Source: JAWKIW01 sp041394145 (lineage in GTDB: Bacteria; Actinomycetota; Acidimicrobiia; Acidimicrobiales; Acidimicrobilacustridaceae). From it: a DNA stretch of 64,000 bases. Of the stretch, positions 49,704 to 59,027 are shown piece by piece (positions within the stretch are counted from its first letter, which is position 1; each line of letters starts with the position of its first letter). The notes under the pieces are model-generated. The model was not told the DNA's origin. It saw nothing but the letters and a program-made list of their open reading frames with translations, and did not search any database. The stretch spans positions 61,475-125,474 of the forward strand of contig JAWKIW010000016.1 in NCBI GenBank assembly GCA_041394145.1, read 5' to 3'. A program made the position numbers and the translations under genes.

Positions 49704-51440
49704 TCAGGCGGTGCAGCGGGTGAAGCGCACGGTGTCGGGCGTGGGCTGGGCGAGGGTGATCTGCGGATCGGACGCCGCCCGCTTGGCGAGCGCCGTCTGC
49801 AGCGACGCGGCGGCCGTCGGCGTGTCGCCGACCCAGTCGAAGCGCAGGCAGCTGCCGCCGCTCGGCGTCGACCACACCACGTAGCGGTCCCCGCCCCATC
49901 CCTTCTGCAGCGGCGGGGCCAGCAGGCTGTTCAGGCTGCCGCTGCCGCCGCCCTGGCCGCCGAGCAGGCCGCCGAGACCCCCCAGCGGGTCGTCGCCGCC
50001 GCCGGGCAGGGCCGGGCCGCCGCCCTGGCCGCCGAGCAGCCCCTCCAGGTCGGAGGGGTCGCCGCTGCCCGAGAGCAGCTTGTTCAACAGGTCCGTGAGC
50101 TGCGACAGCGCCTGGTCGGGATCGATGGCCGTGCCGCCGGGTCCGCCCGACGAGCCGCCGGTGCCACCCAGGAGCCCGCCGAGGAGCCCCTCGAGGCCGC
50201 CGGCGCTGGCGTCGCCCTGGGCGATGAAGCTGGTGAGCAGCTCGCCCAGCACGCCTTCGTCGACGACCGGCCCGTCGGCGGGTGGGCGGGCGACGGTCTT
50301 GGGGGCGTCACCGGCGTCGAAGCGCGGCGGCTCGACGATCTGCTCGCTGCTCGTCGGCGGGGCGGTGAAGGCGGCGTCGAGGCGGGCCTGGCCGCCGTTC
50401 GCCAGCACGTGCTGGACGAAGGGCTCGCCGTAGTCGTAGGGGGCCATGAGCAGCTGCGGCAGCACGAGGGGGGTCGAGGTGAGCGAGCCGATCTGGCCCA
50501 TCCCCAGCTCGAGCTGGTTCTGCTGGAGCTCCTGGCGCTCCGCCTCGCTCATCTGGGCCACGTAGGCGTACTCGACCCGGCGGGCGTTGCCCTCCACCAG
50601 CGCCAGGAAGGCCCAGTCGCTGCCGTCGTTGCGCTGGGTCAGGTCGGGCCGGTCGAGGCCGAAGTGCTGGTCGTCGAGGGCGTGGGTGAGCTCGTGGGCC
50701 ATGATCTCGCGCAGGAACGGCGTGTCGGCCGTGCCCCGCACGACGAGGGCCTTGCTGAGGGGATCGTAGAAGCCGAGCACGCCCTCGCCGAGCAGCGAGC
50801 GCTGGGCCTCGACGGCGTCGAGGTCGGCGGGGAGCAGCCCGGCCGCCTGCAGCAGCCGGCCCTGGCGCACCAGCGAGTCCCGCTCCTTGTCGAACTCCTG
50901 GAGCACGCGGTCCTTGAACGCCTGCTCGTCGAGGACCTGGACCGCCACGTCCTCCTTGTAGGTCAGCCCGCGCTCCCGCTCGACGAAGCGCTTGATCTCC
51001 TCGGCCCGGCGGGTGATCGTCGCCGGGTCGGCGGGTGGGGTGGGGGCGGCGCCGGGCGTGCCACCGGTCCCGCCGCTGCTGCTGCGCGGCCGGGTGGTCG
51101 TCGGCGCGGTCGGCGTCGTGGTGGTGGGCGACGCCGCGTCGGAGCCGTCTGCGGAGCGACGGGCGAGGGCCACGGCGACGGCGGTGGCGGTGAGCGCCAG
51201 CACGGCGACCACGGCGACGACGGCGATCAGCACGCCGCGGCCGGGGGCGCCCGGGCCGGGTGGCGTGGTGGGTGGCAACGGCGGAGGGCTCGTGGGCGGC
51301 GCGCCGCCGTAGGTGCCCGGCGGTGCCGGCGGCGGCGTCGAGGGCCATGCGGTGCCCGGTGGGCCGGGCGGTGGGGTGGTGGGCCAGCCGGCGCCTCTCG
51401 GGTCGGTCGGAGGCGGGGGTGGTGCGTCGCCGGGCAGCAT
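49704..51440 (-). CDS. Membrane-anchored HExxH metallopeptidase-like protein
   Basis: 578 residues. A Pro/Gly-rich cytoplasmic tail (about 1-68), one transmembrane helix (about 70-92, VLIAVVAVVAVLALTATAVAVAL), a Ser/Thr/Pro linker, then an extracytoplasmic domain (about 135-400) with REIMAHELTHALDDQHFGL (HExxH zinc motif) and WAFLALVEGNARRVEY (possible third ligand Glu). Residues about 400-520 are very Gly/Leu-rich (LLGGLLGG repeats) and are followed by a beta-rich end, YVVWSTPSGGSCLRFDWVGD. The zinc-peptidase role is inferred from the motif. ATG 51440 lacks a clear Shine-Dalgarno. Confidence 0.75.
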   Translation of the reverse strand: MLPGDAPPPPPTDPRGAGWPTTPPPGPPGTAWPSTPPPAPPGTYGGAPPTSPPPLPPTTPPGPGAPGRGVLIAVVAVVAVLALTATAVAVALARRSADGSDAASPTTTTPTAPTTTRPRSSSGGTGGTPGAAPTPPADPATITRRAEEIKRFVERERGLTYKEDVAVQVLDEQAFKDRVLQEFDKERDSLVRQGRLLQAAGLLPADLDAVEAQRSLLGEGVLGFYDPLSKALVVRGTADTPFLREIMAHELTHALDDQHFGLDRPDLTQRNDGSDWAFLALVEGNARRVEYAYVAQMSEAERQELQQNQLELGMGQIGSLTSTPLVLPQLLMAPYDYGEPFVQHVLANGGQARLDAAFTAPPTSSEQIVEPPRFDAGDAPKTVARPPADGPVVDEGVLGELLTSFIAQGDASAGGLEGLLGGLLGGTGGSSGGPGGTAIDPDQALSQLTDLLNKLLSGSGDPSDLEGLLGGQGGGPALPGGGDDPLGGLGGLLGGQGGGSGSLNSLLAPPLQKGWGGDRYVVWSTPSGGSCLRFDWVGDTPTAAASLQTALAKRAASDPQITLAQPTPDTVRFTRCTA

Positions 51441-51603
51441 CAGGGTCGTCTCGCTTCGGGATCGGGGCGAGCGCCCGCGCCGTCGGCCGCCCTCGCGGCG
51501 GTGGCCCGGTGCTCGAACACGGGGCCGAGGGTGCGCCCTCGGAGGGTAAGAGGGGGTAAAGAGCACCCGTCCCGGCGTCGCCGATCGGTCGGTCGGTGGC
51601 GCA

Positions 51604-51837
51604 TCAGTCGGCGCGGGGCCGGCGAAGGACCACCGCCAGCTCGGTGGTGTCGGCCGTGCCCGCCGACATCACCAGCGACCGGGCCGAGGCGCCGGCACGG
51701 GTGGGGATGACCGACACGACGGACCAGCCGTCGGTGGCGAACCTGTTGAGGGCATCGGCGAGGTGCTCGGCGCCGTGGCGCTGGCCGTCCCAGGGCACCC
51801 GCTCGACCCGGTACTCCTCGGTCGCCGTCCCCGTCAC
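51604..51837 (-). CDS. DUF4177-like small protein
   Basis: 77 residues: EYRVERVPWDGQRHGAEHLA, ALNRFATDGWSVVSVIPT, ELAVVLRRPRAD. The GW-VVSV strand after a helix matches the DUF4177 ferredoxin-like fold. Function unknown. GTG 51837 is leaderless, with the box at 51845-51850. Confidence 0.65.
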   Translation of the reverse strand: MTGTATEEYRVERVPWDGQRHGAEHLADALNRFATDGWSVVSVIPTRAGASARSLVMSAGTADTTELAVVLRRPRAD

Positions 51838-51844
51838 GGGGCGC

Positions 51845-51850
51845 ACCCTA
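51845..51850 (-). promoter_or_regulatory. Leaderless -10 box (TAGGGT)
   Basis: On the minus strand TAGGGT, seven bases, then GTG 51837, without a Shine-Dalgarno. Confidence 0.5.
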
Positions 51851-51981
51851 GCGCTCGGCGTGGTGTCGACCGACGTGGGCCGTTCGGCCCCTTTTCGCGT
51901 TCGCCCGAGCGCGCCTGGCGCGAACCTGCGACACTCGTTGCGTCGGTCCGCGTCCCGCGCGGCCCGCAGGAGCGGCGAACG

Positions 51982-52824
51982 ATGGGCTTCCGGCGCAAGC
52001 GACGCACCGAGCCGGGCGACGACGGCCTGGCCGACGAGGTCGATGTCGTGGCGCGCGTCCTGGCCCACTACCAGGAGGGCTCGCCACCGGCGTTCGGTGC
52101 GCCCACCCGTTGCCCGAGGTGCGCCGACTACGGGTTGGTCGAGCAGGTCGACCCGGTCCGCCGGGCCAGCCACAACCGGTGCCTGACGTGCGGCCACAGC
52201 TGGGTGATCACCGCCCGAGCCCTTCGTGCCGCCCGGGACCTGGCTGCGCTGCGGCCGGCGCGACCGGCGGTCGCCGGCCTGGCGGCACCCGGGGGGACGC
52301 TCGTCCCCGCCCCGGCGTCGCAGCCGGTGTCGGCGCGCTTCGACCTCGACTGGACGGCGCCGGCAGACCTCGAGCCCATCGTCATCGACCGCGGGGCGCG
52401 GGTGTCGGTGCCGACCGGGGACCTGACGCTGCTGCTGGTGGAGGACGATCCCGCCGACGCCGACCTCGTGCGCCTCGTGCTGGACGGCTACGACAAGGGC
52501 ACGGTGTCCCTCCTGCACGCCGAGACGCGCGCCGAGGGCGAGCGGCTCGTGGGTCGCCACGACGACATCGACGTGGTGCTGCTCGACCTCGGTCTGCCCG
52601 ACTCGAGCGGGCTGGCCACCCTCTCGGGCTGGCGACCGGCCCGTCCGTCGCCGCCGGTCGTCGTGCTGTCGGGCAACGGCAACACCGGCCTGCCCGAGGC
52701 GAGCCGCCAGCTCGGCGCGGCGCTGTACGTGCACAAGCACGACCTCGTCGACCTGGCCGGCTCGGGTTCCGGTGCCGACGACCTCGTGGCCGCCTTCCGC
52801 TCGGTCACCACCGGCGTCGGCTGA
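51982..52824 (+). CDS. Response-regulator receiver domain with N-terminal zinc ribbon
   Basis: 280 residues. Residues about 40-75 contain CPRCADYGLVEQVD...NRCLTCGHSW, a four-Cys zinc ribbon. A linker (about 80-145) follows, then a receiver domain (about 150-275): LTLLLVEDDPADADLVRLVL (acid pocket), DVVLLDLGLPDSSGL (phospho-acceptor Asp), PVVVLSGNG (Thr/Ser switch) and ALYVHKHDL (Lys). There is no output helix-turn-helix; the ribbon may contact a protein or nucleic acid. No histidine kinase is adjacent. ATG 51982 has AGGAG upstream. Confidence 0.82.
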   Translation: MGFRRKRRTEPGDDGLADEVDVVARVLAHYQEGSPPAFGAPTRCPRCADYGLVEQVDPVRRASHNRCLTCGHSWVITARALRAARDLAALRPARPAVAGLAAPGGTLVPAPASQPVSARFDLDWTAPADLEPIVIDRGARVSVPTGDLTLLLVEDDPADADLVRLVLDGYDKGTVSLLHAETRAEGERLVGRHDDIDVVLLDLGLPDSSGLATLSGWRPARPSPPVVVLSGNGNTGLPEASRQLGAALYVHKHDLVDLAGSGSGADDLVAAFRSVTTGVG

Positions 52825-52864
52825 TCCCGCCAGCGCGGCGGCCGGTGCCGACCGCCGGCGGGCC

Positions 52865-52887
52865 GGCGTCGTCACCGTCACGACGCC
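52865..52887. terminator. Hairpin between convergent genes
   Basis: GGCGTCGT (52865-52872) and ACGACGCC (52880-52887) form a perfect 8-bp stem with a 7-base loop between the receiver-domain gene and the convergent hydrolase gene. Confidence 0.45.
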
Positions 52888-52944
52888 CGTCGACCGAGCC
52901 GAGCCGGTGTCCTCGCGCCCGCCGGCTCGATCCCCGGCGCTCGG

Positions 52945-54153
52945 TCAGGCCGTGCCGGTGGCGTCGTCGTCGCCTCCGCCGGCACCCGGAGCGACCCCGC
53001 CGTCAACGGCACCCGGGGCGAACCCCTCGTCGTCGGCACCGTCGTCGTCGGCATCGACCGGGAGCACGTCGTCCACCAGCGCCTCGACCGCCGGCGCGCC
53101 CGCGGTGGGCGAGAGCGGCTGACCGGTGGCCCAGGCGACGAGCTGTTCGGCGATGGCCCGGTCGTGCATCAGGGCCATGTGCCCCGTGCCGGCGACGACG
53201 AGCACGTGATCGTCGGGCACCGACAGGCGGCGGGCGCTGCGCACCGGCACCAGCCAGTCGCCGAGGATCCGGCTCGCCAGGTGGGTCGGGGTCGGCCCGA
53301 CGTGGCCGGCCACGATGAAGTGCTCGGCGCCGGGCAGCAGGGGGATCGGTCGGTGGGCGTACGGGCTGTCGGTGCCGTCGGTGCCCGGCTCGGGGGCGAG
53401 GAGGCGCCCGTGGCGCAGGTCCTTGATGCCGGGGCTGCGCTGGTCGAGCACCTCGGCCGCGAACCGCACCGCCCCGAGGGGCACGGCGGCGAGCCCGAGG
53501 GCCGTGTAGTGGGCGACGGTCTCCAGCGGGGCGCCGCCGTGGGGTGCGCCGAGCAGGAACACCTGGCGCACCAGGTCGGGCCAGCGGGCACCGGCCTCGA
53601 CCCCGTGGTGGCCGGCGCTGCGGGTGACGAGGCCTCCCATGGAGTGACCGACGAGCGTGATGCCCGACACCTCGACCGGCCAGGTGGCCGTCAGCTCCTC
53701 CAGGGCGGCGGCGAGGGCGGCGCCGTTCTCGCCGATCCGGCGGCCGGTGTTGTAGCGGACGTAGAGGGCGGTGCCGTCGAGGGCGTCGGCCAGCAGCGTC
53801 CCGTAGTTGGTGGCCGGGTCGCCGCGGAAGCCCCACACGTCCTCGGTGCTCATGAGGCCGTGGACGAGCACGACCAGGTGGGCGCGGGGCTGCTGGCCGG
53901 CGAAGGGCTCGACCACCAGGTCGACGGCCAGCGCCGACCCCAGCTCGTGCAGCTCGTGGCCGAGGATCCCGTTGAGCGCGCCCTGGGCGCGTCGGACCAG
54001 GCGGGCGGCACAGCTCCACCCCCGGTCGAGGGCCCCCGGCACCCGCTGCAGCCACGTCGGTGCCGGTGGCGCAGGCGGATCGTCGGCGGCCGGGCCGGCG
54101 TCGACGTCGACCGCACCGTCGCCCGAGGAGGTGCCGGGCTCGGCGGTCGTCAT
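52945..54153 (-). CDS. Alpha/beta hydrolase, PGAP1/lipase-like
   Basis: 402 residues. Core motifs: AHLVVLVHGLMSTEDVWGF (oxyanion region), TLVGHSMGGLVTRSAGHHG (Ser nucleophile), FLLGAPHGGAPLE and GTGHMALMHD (His). No signal peptide; the N-terminal 40 residues are acidic and Pro-rich, and the C-terminal 60 are acidic and disordered. It resembles PGAP1-like and triacylglycerol lipases acting on large lipophilic esters. Substrate unknown. Confidence 0.85.
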   Translation of the reverse strand: MTTAEPGTSSGDGAVDVDAGPAADDPPAPPAPTWLQRVPGALDRGWSCAARLVRRAQGALNGILGHELHELGSALAVDLVVEPFAGQQPRAHLVVLVHGLMSTEDVWGFRGDPATNYGTLLADALDGTALYVRYNTGRRIGENGAALAAALEELTATWPVEVSGITLVGHSMGGLVTRSAGHHGVEAGARWPDLVRQVFLLGAPHGGAPLETVAHYTALGLAAVPLGAVRFAAEVLDQRSPGIKDLRHGRLLAPEPGTDGTDSPYAHRPIPLLPGAEHFIVAGHVGPTPTHLASRILGDWLVPVRSARRLSVPDDHVLVVAGTGHMALMHDRAIAEQLVAWATGQPLSPTAGAPAVEALVDDVLPVDADDDGADDEGFAPGAVDGGVAPGAGGGDDDATGTA

Positions 54154-54253
54154 GGCTGCTCGGTCCCGCGCACGGCCTGCACCATGGCACCGCCCCGCCG
54201 CCCCACGCAACCGTCGGGCGCGTCCCGCCGCCGGGACCCGCGCCGGGTGCCGC

Positions 54254-56635
54254 TCAGCTCTGGACGAAGGTGACGGTCCGGGCCGGGTCGGCGGCGATGT
54301 CCTCGTCGCGCCAGCGCAGCGGCCGCAGGGCCTTGGCGGCGAAGGCCTCGGCCTGGTCGGCGTGGTGGGGCGAGGCGGGGTCCCCGGACTGCCCGTAGGC
54401 GAGCAGCCCCCGGGCCGCCGGGCCGTCGTCGCCGAAGCCGACGACCATCACGAAGCTGGCGCCGTAGGTGATCGGGTACCCGCCCTCGTGCAGGCCCGAG
54501 CGCTCCGTCCGGCCGGCCACGACCGCGGGCATCGCCGGGCCCGGCTCCAGGTCGGAGCGGGTGAGGGCACCGATCGGCATGACCACGTTGGCGATGCCCT
54601 CGACCTCGCCGCCGCCGTGCACGCCGATGCGTCGCTCGCCACGGCGCACCCACTGGACCTCGCCGAGGGGGGCGTCGAGGGCCACCCCGGCGAGCTCGAG
54701 CGCCCGGACCCCGCGGGCCAGGGCGACGGCGAGCGGGTCGGGACCTCCGAGCGGCGCCGGGGCCAGTCCGGCGGGGGTCGCGACCGGGCGGTCGGGGTCG
54801 TAGGGCTCGGCCCACAGGGGTCCGGCGTCGCGCAGCACGTCGTCGGGGAGCGACGCCAGCAGCTCGCGCCACACCACCGCCCCCACCGAGTCGAGGTCGA
54901 AGCGCCGGTCCCATCCGGCCAGCACCGCGACGGCGGGACCGAGGTCGACGGTGACGCCGTCGACCTCGACCTCGCCACCGCCGACGAGGCGGGCGAGCAC
55001 CTCGTCGAGCAGGAGCTCGGCGAGCAGCGAGTGGTTGCCGAGCACCGCCGCCTCGACGTCGTCGGCGCTCCACCGTCCGTCGGGCCCCGCCGGGTGCACC
55101 GGCCCGGTGCCCGACACCAGCAGGGCGTTCATCCGGGTCCGGGACGAGACGTGGTCGTGGTAGAGGCCGTGCAGCGGCGAGTGCTCCGGCAGCTGCACCT
55201 CGGGGTGGGGCAGCCAGTACGGGTCGTTGGCGTTGAAGACGACGTCGCGCCGGGTGGTCTGGGGGAGGCGGTTCGGCGGGACCAGGCCCGATCCGGACGC
55301 CGCCGGGTCGTCGACCCACTCGTCGGCCGGGTCGGAGCCGTCGAGCAGCGCCACCCGCTGGGTCATCAGCAGCTGCGTCACGAGGTCGTCGCGCACGGCC
55401 GCGCGGAACCGGGTCGCGGCGTCGGCGGAGAGGTTGGGCGTCGCCGACGTGTCGGCGTACCAGACTCGGCCGGCGTCGTCGGCGGCCAGCGTGTTGACCC
55501 AGGGCAGCCCGTCGTGCTCGGCCACCGCCGCCTGCAGGTCGCCCACCGACGTCGCCCGGTTCATGGCCAGCACCTGGGCCAGGAAGCGGTCGTTGTCGAG
55601 GTTGGCGTCCCGGTAGGTGAACCCGAGCGGCTCGGTCCAGCCGAGGAACGGCAGGTCGAGCATGGGCCCGTGGTGGGTCGACCAGAGCGTGCGGCGCACG
55701 GGTGCCACGTCGCCGCCATCGTCGCGCACGTCGACCTCGAAGGTGGTGGCGACCATGTCGCGCACCTCGTCGCCGAACCGGTAGGCCGTCGGCCGCCCCG
55801 CCGCGAGCTCGAGCTTGTAGACGGTGAAGCGGTGGCCCCGGCTGAAGGTGTGGCTCCAGGCCACCCGGCGGGTGAAGCCGATCTGCACCAGCGGCGTCCC
55901 GAGGAGCGACACGCCGTAGACGTCGAGGACGCCGGGTAGGCGCAGGTGGCACTCCCAGAAGCGACCCTCGCCGTACCACGGGAAGTGGGGGTTCGCCATC
56001 AGCAGCCCGCGGCCGGTGGTGGTGCGGTCGCCGCCGAACGCCCACGCGTTGGAGGCCAGACCCGGCTCGCCGATCGGCTCGATCGGGGGCGGCGGCTCGT
56101 CGTGGGGCCCACCCGGAGGCGCGGCCGAGCCGATGTAGCCGGCCAGGTTGCGCCCGCTGGCCATGATGGCGAGGTCGACGTAGACGGTGAACAGGTCGAC
56201 GGCGTCGACCGGGCGGATCCACGGCGCGTCACGGCACCACGGTGGCAGGTCGCCGGTGCCGTGCTCGGCGAGCCAGCGGTTGACGCCGGCGGCGTAGCCG
56301 GTCACCAGCTCGACCACCTCGGGCGGCTGGGTGAGCGCCATGCGCTCGGCCCGCTCGCGCACGCCGAGGGCGAGGTAGCCCAGGTCGCTGTGGAGGTGGG
56401 CGTGGCCCGGGCCGGGCCCGAAGAAGCGGCTGCGCTCGCTGCGGACCTTCAGCACGTGGTCGGCGATGCCCGGCAGGTGGTCGTGGGCGCAGGCGTAGCC
56501 CTGCCCGAAGCCGAGGCTGCCGAGATCGTCGGCGGTGATGTGGGCCACGCCGTGCGTGGTGCGCACGATCTCGGCCTCGTACCGTCGCGCCCCCTCGGTC
56601 CCCGACGCGATGGCGTCGCTCCCCGTCCCTGTCAC
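54254..56635 (-). CDS. Penicillin-acylase family Ntn hydrolase (AHL acylase-like)
   Basis: 793 residues, normal for the family. The alpha-chain part has VRTTHGVAHITADDLGSLGF, GQGYACAHDH and the linker GLASNAWAFGGDRT, where the Ser of SNAW becomes the N-terminal nucleophile after self-cleavage. The beta chain has ANPHFPW, GTPLVQIGFTRRVAWSHT, VVFNANDPYWLPHPEV and GGYPITYGASFVMVVGF. No signal peptide is evident, unlike Gram-negative members. It hydrolyses amide bonds of acyl side chains, possibly acyl-homoserine lactones. GTG 56635 is leaderless. Confidence 0.92.
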   Translation of the reverse strand: MTGTGSDAIASGTEGARRYEAEIVRTTHGVAHITADDLGSLGFGQGYACAHDHLPGIADHVLKVRSERSRFFGPGPGHAHLHSDLGYLALGVRERAERMALTQPPEVVELVTGYAAGVNRWLAEHGTGDLPPWCRDAPWIRPVDAVDLFTVYVDLAIMASGRNLAGYIGSAAPPGGPHDEPPPPIEPIGEPGLASNAWAFGGDRTTTGRGLLMANPHFPWYGEGRFWECHLRLPGVLDVYGVSLLGTPLVQIGFTRRVAWSHTFSRGHRFTVYKLELAAGRPTAYRFGDEVRDMVATTFEVDVRDDGGDVAPVRRTLWSTHHGPMLDLPFLGWTEPLGFTYRDANLDNDRFLAQVLAMNRATSVGDLQAAVAEHDGLPWVNTLAADDAGRVWYADTSATPNLSADAATRFRAAVRDDLVTQLLMTQRVALLDGSDPADEWVDDPAASGSGLVPPNRLPQTTRRDVVFNANDPYWLPHPEVQLPEHSPLHGLYHDHVSSRTRMNALLVSGTGPVHPAGPDGRWSADDVEAAVLGNHSLLAELLLDEVLARLVGGGEVEVDGVTVDLGPAVAVLAGWDRRFDLDSVGAVVWRELLASLPDDVLRDAGPLWAEPYDPDRPVATPAGLAPAPLGGPDPLAVALARGVRALELAGVALDAPLGEVQWVRRGERRIGVHGGGEVEGIANVVMPIGALTRSDLEPGPAMPAVVAGRTERSGLHEGGYPITYGASFVMVVGFGDDGPAARGLLAYGQSGDPASPHHADQAEAFAAKALRPLRWRDEDIAADPARTVTFVQS

Positions 56636-56643
56636 GGCGCAGG

Positions 56644-56649
56644 ATCGTA
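56644..56649 (-). promoter_or_regulatory. Leaderless -10 box (TACGAT)
   Basis: On the minus strand TACGAT, eight bases, then GTG 56635, without a Shine-Dalgarno. Confidence 0.5.
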
Positions 56650-56732
56650 GGTCCTGCCGGCACCCCCGGCGCGCTCGGCACCACCTCAGGCGCCAGGTTG
56701 CGATGTGCCATCAGATGGTGGCAGGGTTGGCC

Positions 56733-58043
56733 GTGCGGATCGCGCTGCTCACCTATCGGGGCGACCCGCGCTCGGGGGGCCAGGGCGTGTACGTGCGCCG
56801 GCTCAGCCGGGAGCTGGTCGCCCTCGGCCACGACGTCACCGTGTTCTCGGGCCCGCCCTACGCCGAGGTCGACGACGGGGTCGAGCTGGTGGAGGTTCCC
56901 GGCCTCGAGCTGTACGTGCCGCCCGGCCCGTTCCGGACGAAGGCCTACCGCCGCATCCGCTCCTGGCCCGACGTGGTCGAGTTCGCCCTGATGTTCTCGG
57001 GGCGCTTCCCCGAGCCGCGCAGCTTCTCGCTGCGGGCCCGCCGGATGCTGGCGGCGCGGGCGGGGGAGTTCGACGTCGTGCACGACAACCAGTCCCTCGG
57101 CGTCGGCCTCCTCGGCGTGCAGGCCGACGGGCTGCCGGTGCTGGCCACGGTGCACCACCCGCTCACCGTCGACCTGCGCATCGCCCTCGAGCACCTCGAC
57201 GACCCGCGGTGGCGGGCGTCGACGGTGCGGTGGTACCGGTTCGTCGAGATGCAGAAGCGCGTCGCCGCCCGCCTGCCCCGGATCCTCACCGTGTCGGCCG
57301 CCGCCCGGGCCGACGTCGTGCGAGACATGGGCGTGGCGGCCGGGCGGGTGGCCGTGGTGCCGGTGGGCGCCGATCCGCAGGTCTTCTCGCCGCGCCCGCA
57401 GGTATCGCGGGTGCCGGGGCGACTCGTCACGACGGCCTCGGCGACGGTGCCCCTCAAGGGCCTGGTGCCGCTGCTCGAGGCCCTGGCCCGTCTCCGGGCG
57501 CGGCGTCGGGACGCCCACCTCGTCGCCGTCACCCGAGCCGAGCCCGACGGTCCCGTGGCCGAGGCCGTCGAGCGGCTGGGCCTGCGCGGCGCGGTGACCT
57601 TCGTGTCGGACCTGACCGACGAGGAGCTGGTGCGCCACTACGCCGCCGCCGAGGTCGCCGCCGTGCCCTCCCTCTACGAGGGGTTCTCGTTGCCGGCCGT
57701 CGAGGCGATGGCCTGCGGCGTCGCGCTGGTGGCCACCACCGGTGGTGCCCTGCCCGAGGTCGTCGGGCCGCCCGGGGAGGCTGGGCTGCTCGTCCCGCCC
57801 GGGGACCCCGACGCCCTGGCGGACGCGCTGGCGACGGTGCTGGGCGACGCCGCGCTGCGACGACACCTGGGCGACGGGGGCCGCCGCCGGGTCGAGGAGC
57901 GGTTCACGTGGCGGGCATGCGCCGAGGCGACGGCCGAGCACTACCGGTCGCTGCTGGTGAGGCCCTCCCCGGTCCCGCCCTCGCCGGCACCGACGCTCGT
58001 GGACGGACGGACCCCCGACCTCGCGGTGATCCCGCCGACCTGA
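56733..58043 (+). CDS. GT4 glycosyltransferase
   Basis: 436 residues from GTG 56733, chosen because GGCAGGG lies upstream and the protein then begins RIALLTYRGDPRSGGQGVYV, the family start. GT-B fold: N-terminal acceptor domain with FDVVHDNQSLGVGLLG, then the donor domain with VVPVGADPQVFSP, HYAAAEVAAVPSLYEGFSLP and VEAMACGVALVATTGGALPE (EX7E motif), and a GGRRRVEERFTWRACAE end. It transfers a sugar from a nucleotide donor, probably to a lipid or polysaccharide. ATG 56703 and 56715 would add up to 10 residues. Confidence 0.9.
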   Translation: MRIALLTYRGDPRSGGQGVYVRRLSRELVALGHDVTVFSGPPYAEVDDGVELVEVPGLELYVPPGPFRTKAYRRIRSWPDVVEFALMFSGRFPEPRSFSLRARRMLAARAGEFDVVHDNQSLGVGLLGVQADGLPVLATVHHPLTVDLRIALEHLDDPRWRASTVRWYRFVEMQKRVAARLPRILTVSAAARADVVRDMGVAAGRVAVVPVGADPQVFSPRPQVSRVPGRLVTTASATVPLKGLVPLLEALARLRARRRDAHLVAVTRAEPDGPVAEAVERLGLRGAVTFVSDLTDEELVRHYAAAEVAAVPSLYEGFSLPAVEAMACGVALVATTGGALPEVVGPPGEAGLLVPPGDPDALADALATVLGDAALRRHLGDGGRRRVEERFTWRACAEATAEHYRSLLVRPSPVPPSPAPTLVDGRTPDLAVIPPT

Positions 58044-58110
58044 AGCCTGTCCGAGCGCCGAGGAGCGGCGGGAGTGCTCACGGCCGAGGGCGAACAGCCG
58101 ATGGAGGGCG

Positions 58111-58670
58111 ATGAGCATCTGGGAGATCTTCCGCGACCCCGAGGTCCAGCGCATCGAGCAGCGGCGCGGCAGCGGCGGCCTCCCCTGCCGTCGGCGGACC
58201 GAAGCCCTCGCCGAGCAGGTGGCCCGCCTGACGCTGGTGACCGAGGCGCTGTGGCAGCTGGTCGCGGAGCGCTCGGGGCTGCACGTCCCCGACCTGGCGC
58301 GGGTGATCGTCGAGATCGATCGCCAGGGGAGCGGCATCGTCGACCCGAACGACGAGCAGGCCGTGCGTCGCTGCGCCGACTGCGACGCCGTCATCCCCGA
58401 GCGCGCCGCGCTGCCAGTTCTGCGGTGGCGAGCCCTGGCCCCCGGCCAGCCGCGGCGGATCCCCACCACCGAGGCGCCACCTGCCGCCGGCCGCCGCCGG
58501 CTCCTGGCCGCGCCGCCGCGCCTGCTCCTCCGGCTGCTGCGCCGCCGCCGCCTGCGCCGCCGCCTCCTGTTCCACCGGCTGCTGCGCCGCCGCCGCCTGC
58601 TCCTCCGGCTGCTGCGCCGCCGCCGACCGCGGCCCCGCCCCCGCCGCCGCCTCCGCCACCGCCGGGCTGA
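58111..58670 (+). CDS. Zinc-ribbon protein with Pro/Ala-rich tail, frameshifted
   Basis: ATG 58111: MSIWEIFRDPEVQRIEQRR, a helical region (EALAEQVARLTLVTEALWQL), DLARVIVEIDRQ and RRCADCDAVIPERAA. The second Cys pair (CQFCGGEPWP) is in another frame and is restored if CGCG near 58407-58410 were CGCGCG, giving CADC...CQFCGG, a rubredoxin-like ribbon. The tail (58500-58670) is most natural in a third frame as Pro/Ala-rich sequence ending at the TGA at 58668, so a second indel is likely. It follows the glycosyltransferase. Function unknown. Confidence 0.5.
58521..58625 (+). repeat. 30-bp direct repeat in the Pro/Ala-rich tail
   Basis: An identical 30-mer (beginning CCTGCTCCTCCGGCTGCTGC) occurs at 58521-58550 and 58596-58625, with a diverged copy between. 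It lies within the low-complexity tail of the preceding gene. Confidence 0.85.
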
Positions 58671-58724
58671 GGCCGGCGCCCCCGTCCGCGCCGGGCCCGG
58701 CGGGCGAGCGCGCTCGGGGGCTCC

Positions 58725-59021
58725 TCAGGCGTCGAACGCGTCGTTGGTGGCGGCGACCACGTCGTGGAGCCACTCCAGCGCCGACCGCTGCCGCGGCTTG
58801 TCGACGGGGGGTTCGATCACGAAGCGCACGGCCTGGAGCCGGCGTTCGAGGTGGACGGCGCCGAGCAGTCCCGCCGGCGGGTCGTCGGCCCGTCGCTCGA
58901 ACTCGTGCGCCCAGGCCCGGTCGGGCGGCTCCGACAGGAGGACCTCGACCATGGCCGAGCCGTCGTCGCGACGCACCAGCCCGATCAGCTCGCGGACGGT
59001 GATGGGTGGCAGCTCGGCCAT
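58725..59021 (-). CDS. Conserved hypothetical protein
   Basis: 98 residues: ELPPITVRELIGLVRRDDGS, AMVEVLLSEPPDRAWAHEFE, LLGAVHLERRLQAVRFVIEP, SALEWLHDVVAATNDAF. It looks like a small alpha/beta protein with no recognisable motif. ATG 59021 is leaderless. No family assigned. Confidence 0.6.
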   Translation of the reverse strand: MAELPPITVRELIGLVRRDDGSAMVEVLLSEPPDRAWAHEFERRADDPPAGLLGAVHLERRLQAVRFVIEPPVDKPRQRSALEWLHDVVAATNDAFDA

Positions 59022-59027
59022 CGGCAG

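Noticed and set aside
58078..58773. Minus-strand frame with Gln/Glu/Ala repeats opposite the zinc-ribbon gene
   Set aside because: It arises from the Pro/Ala-coding repeat read backwards. The plus strand has a start, a family-like N-terminus and Cys pairs.
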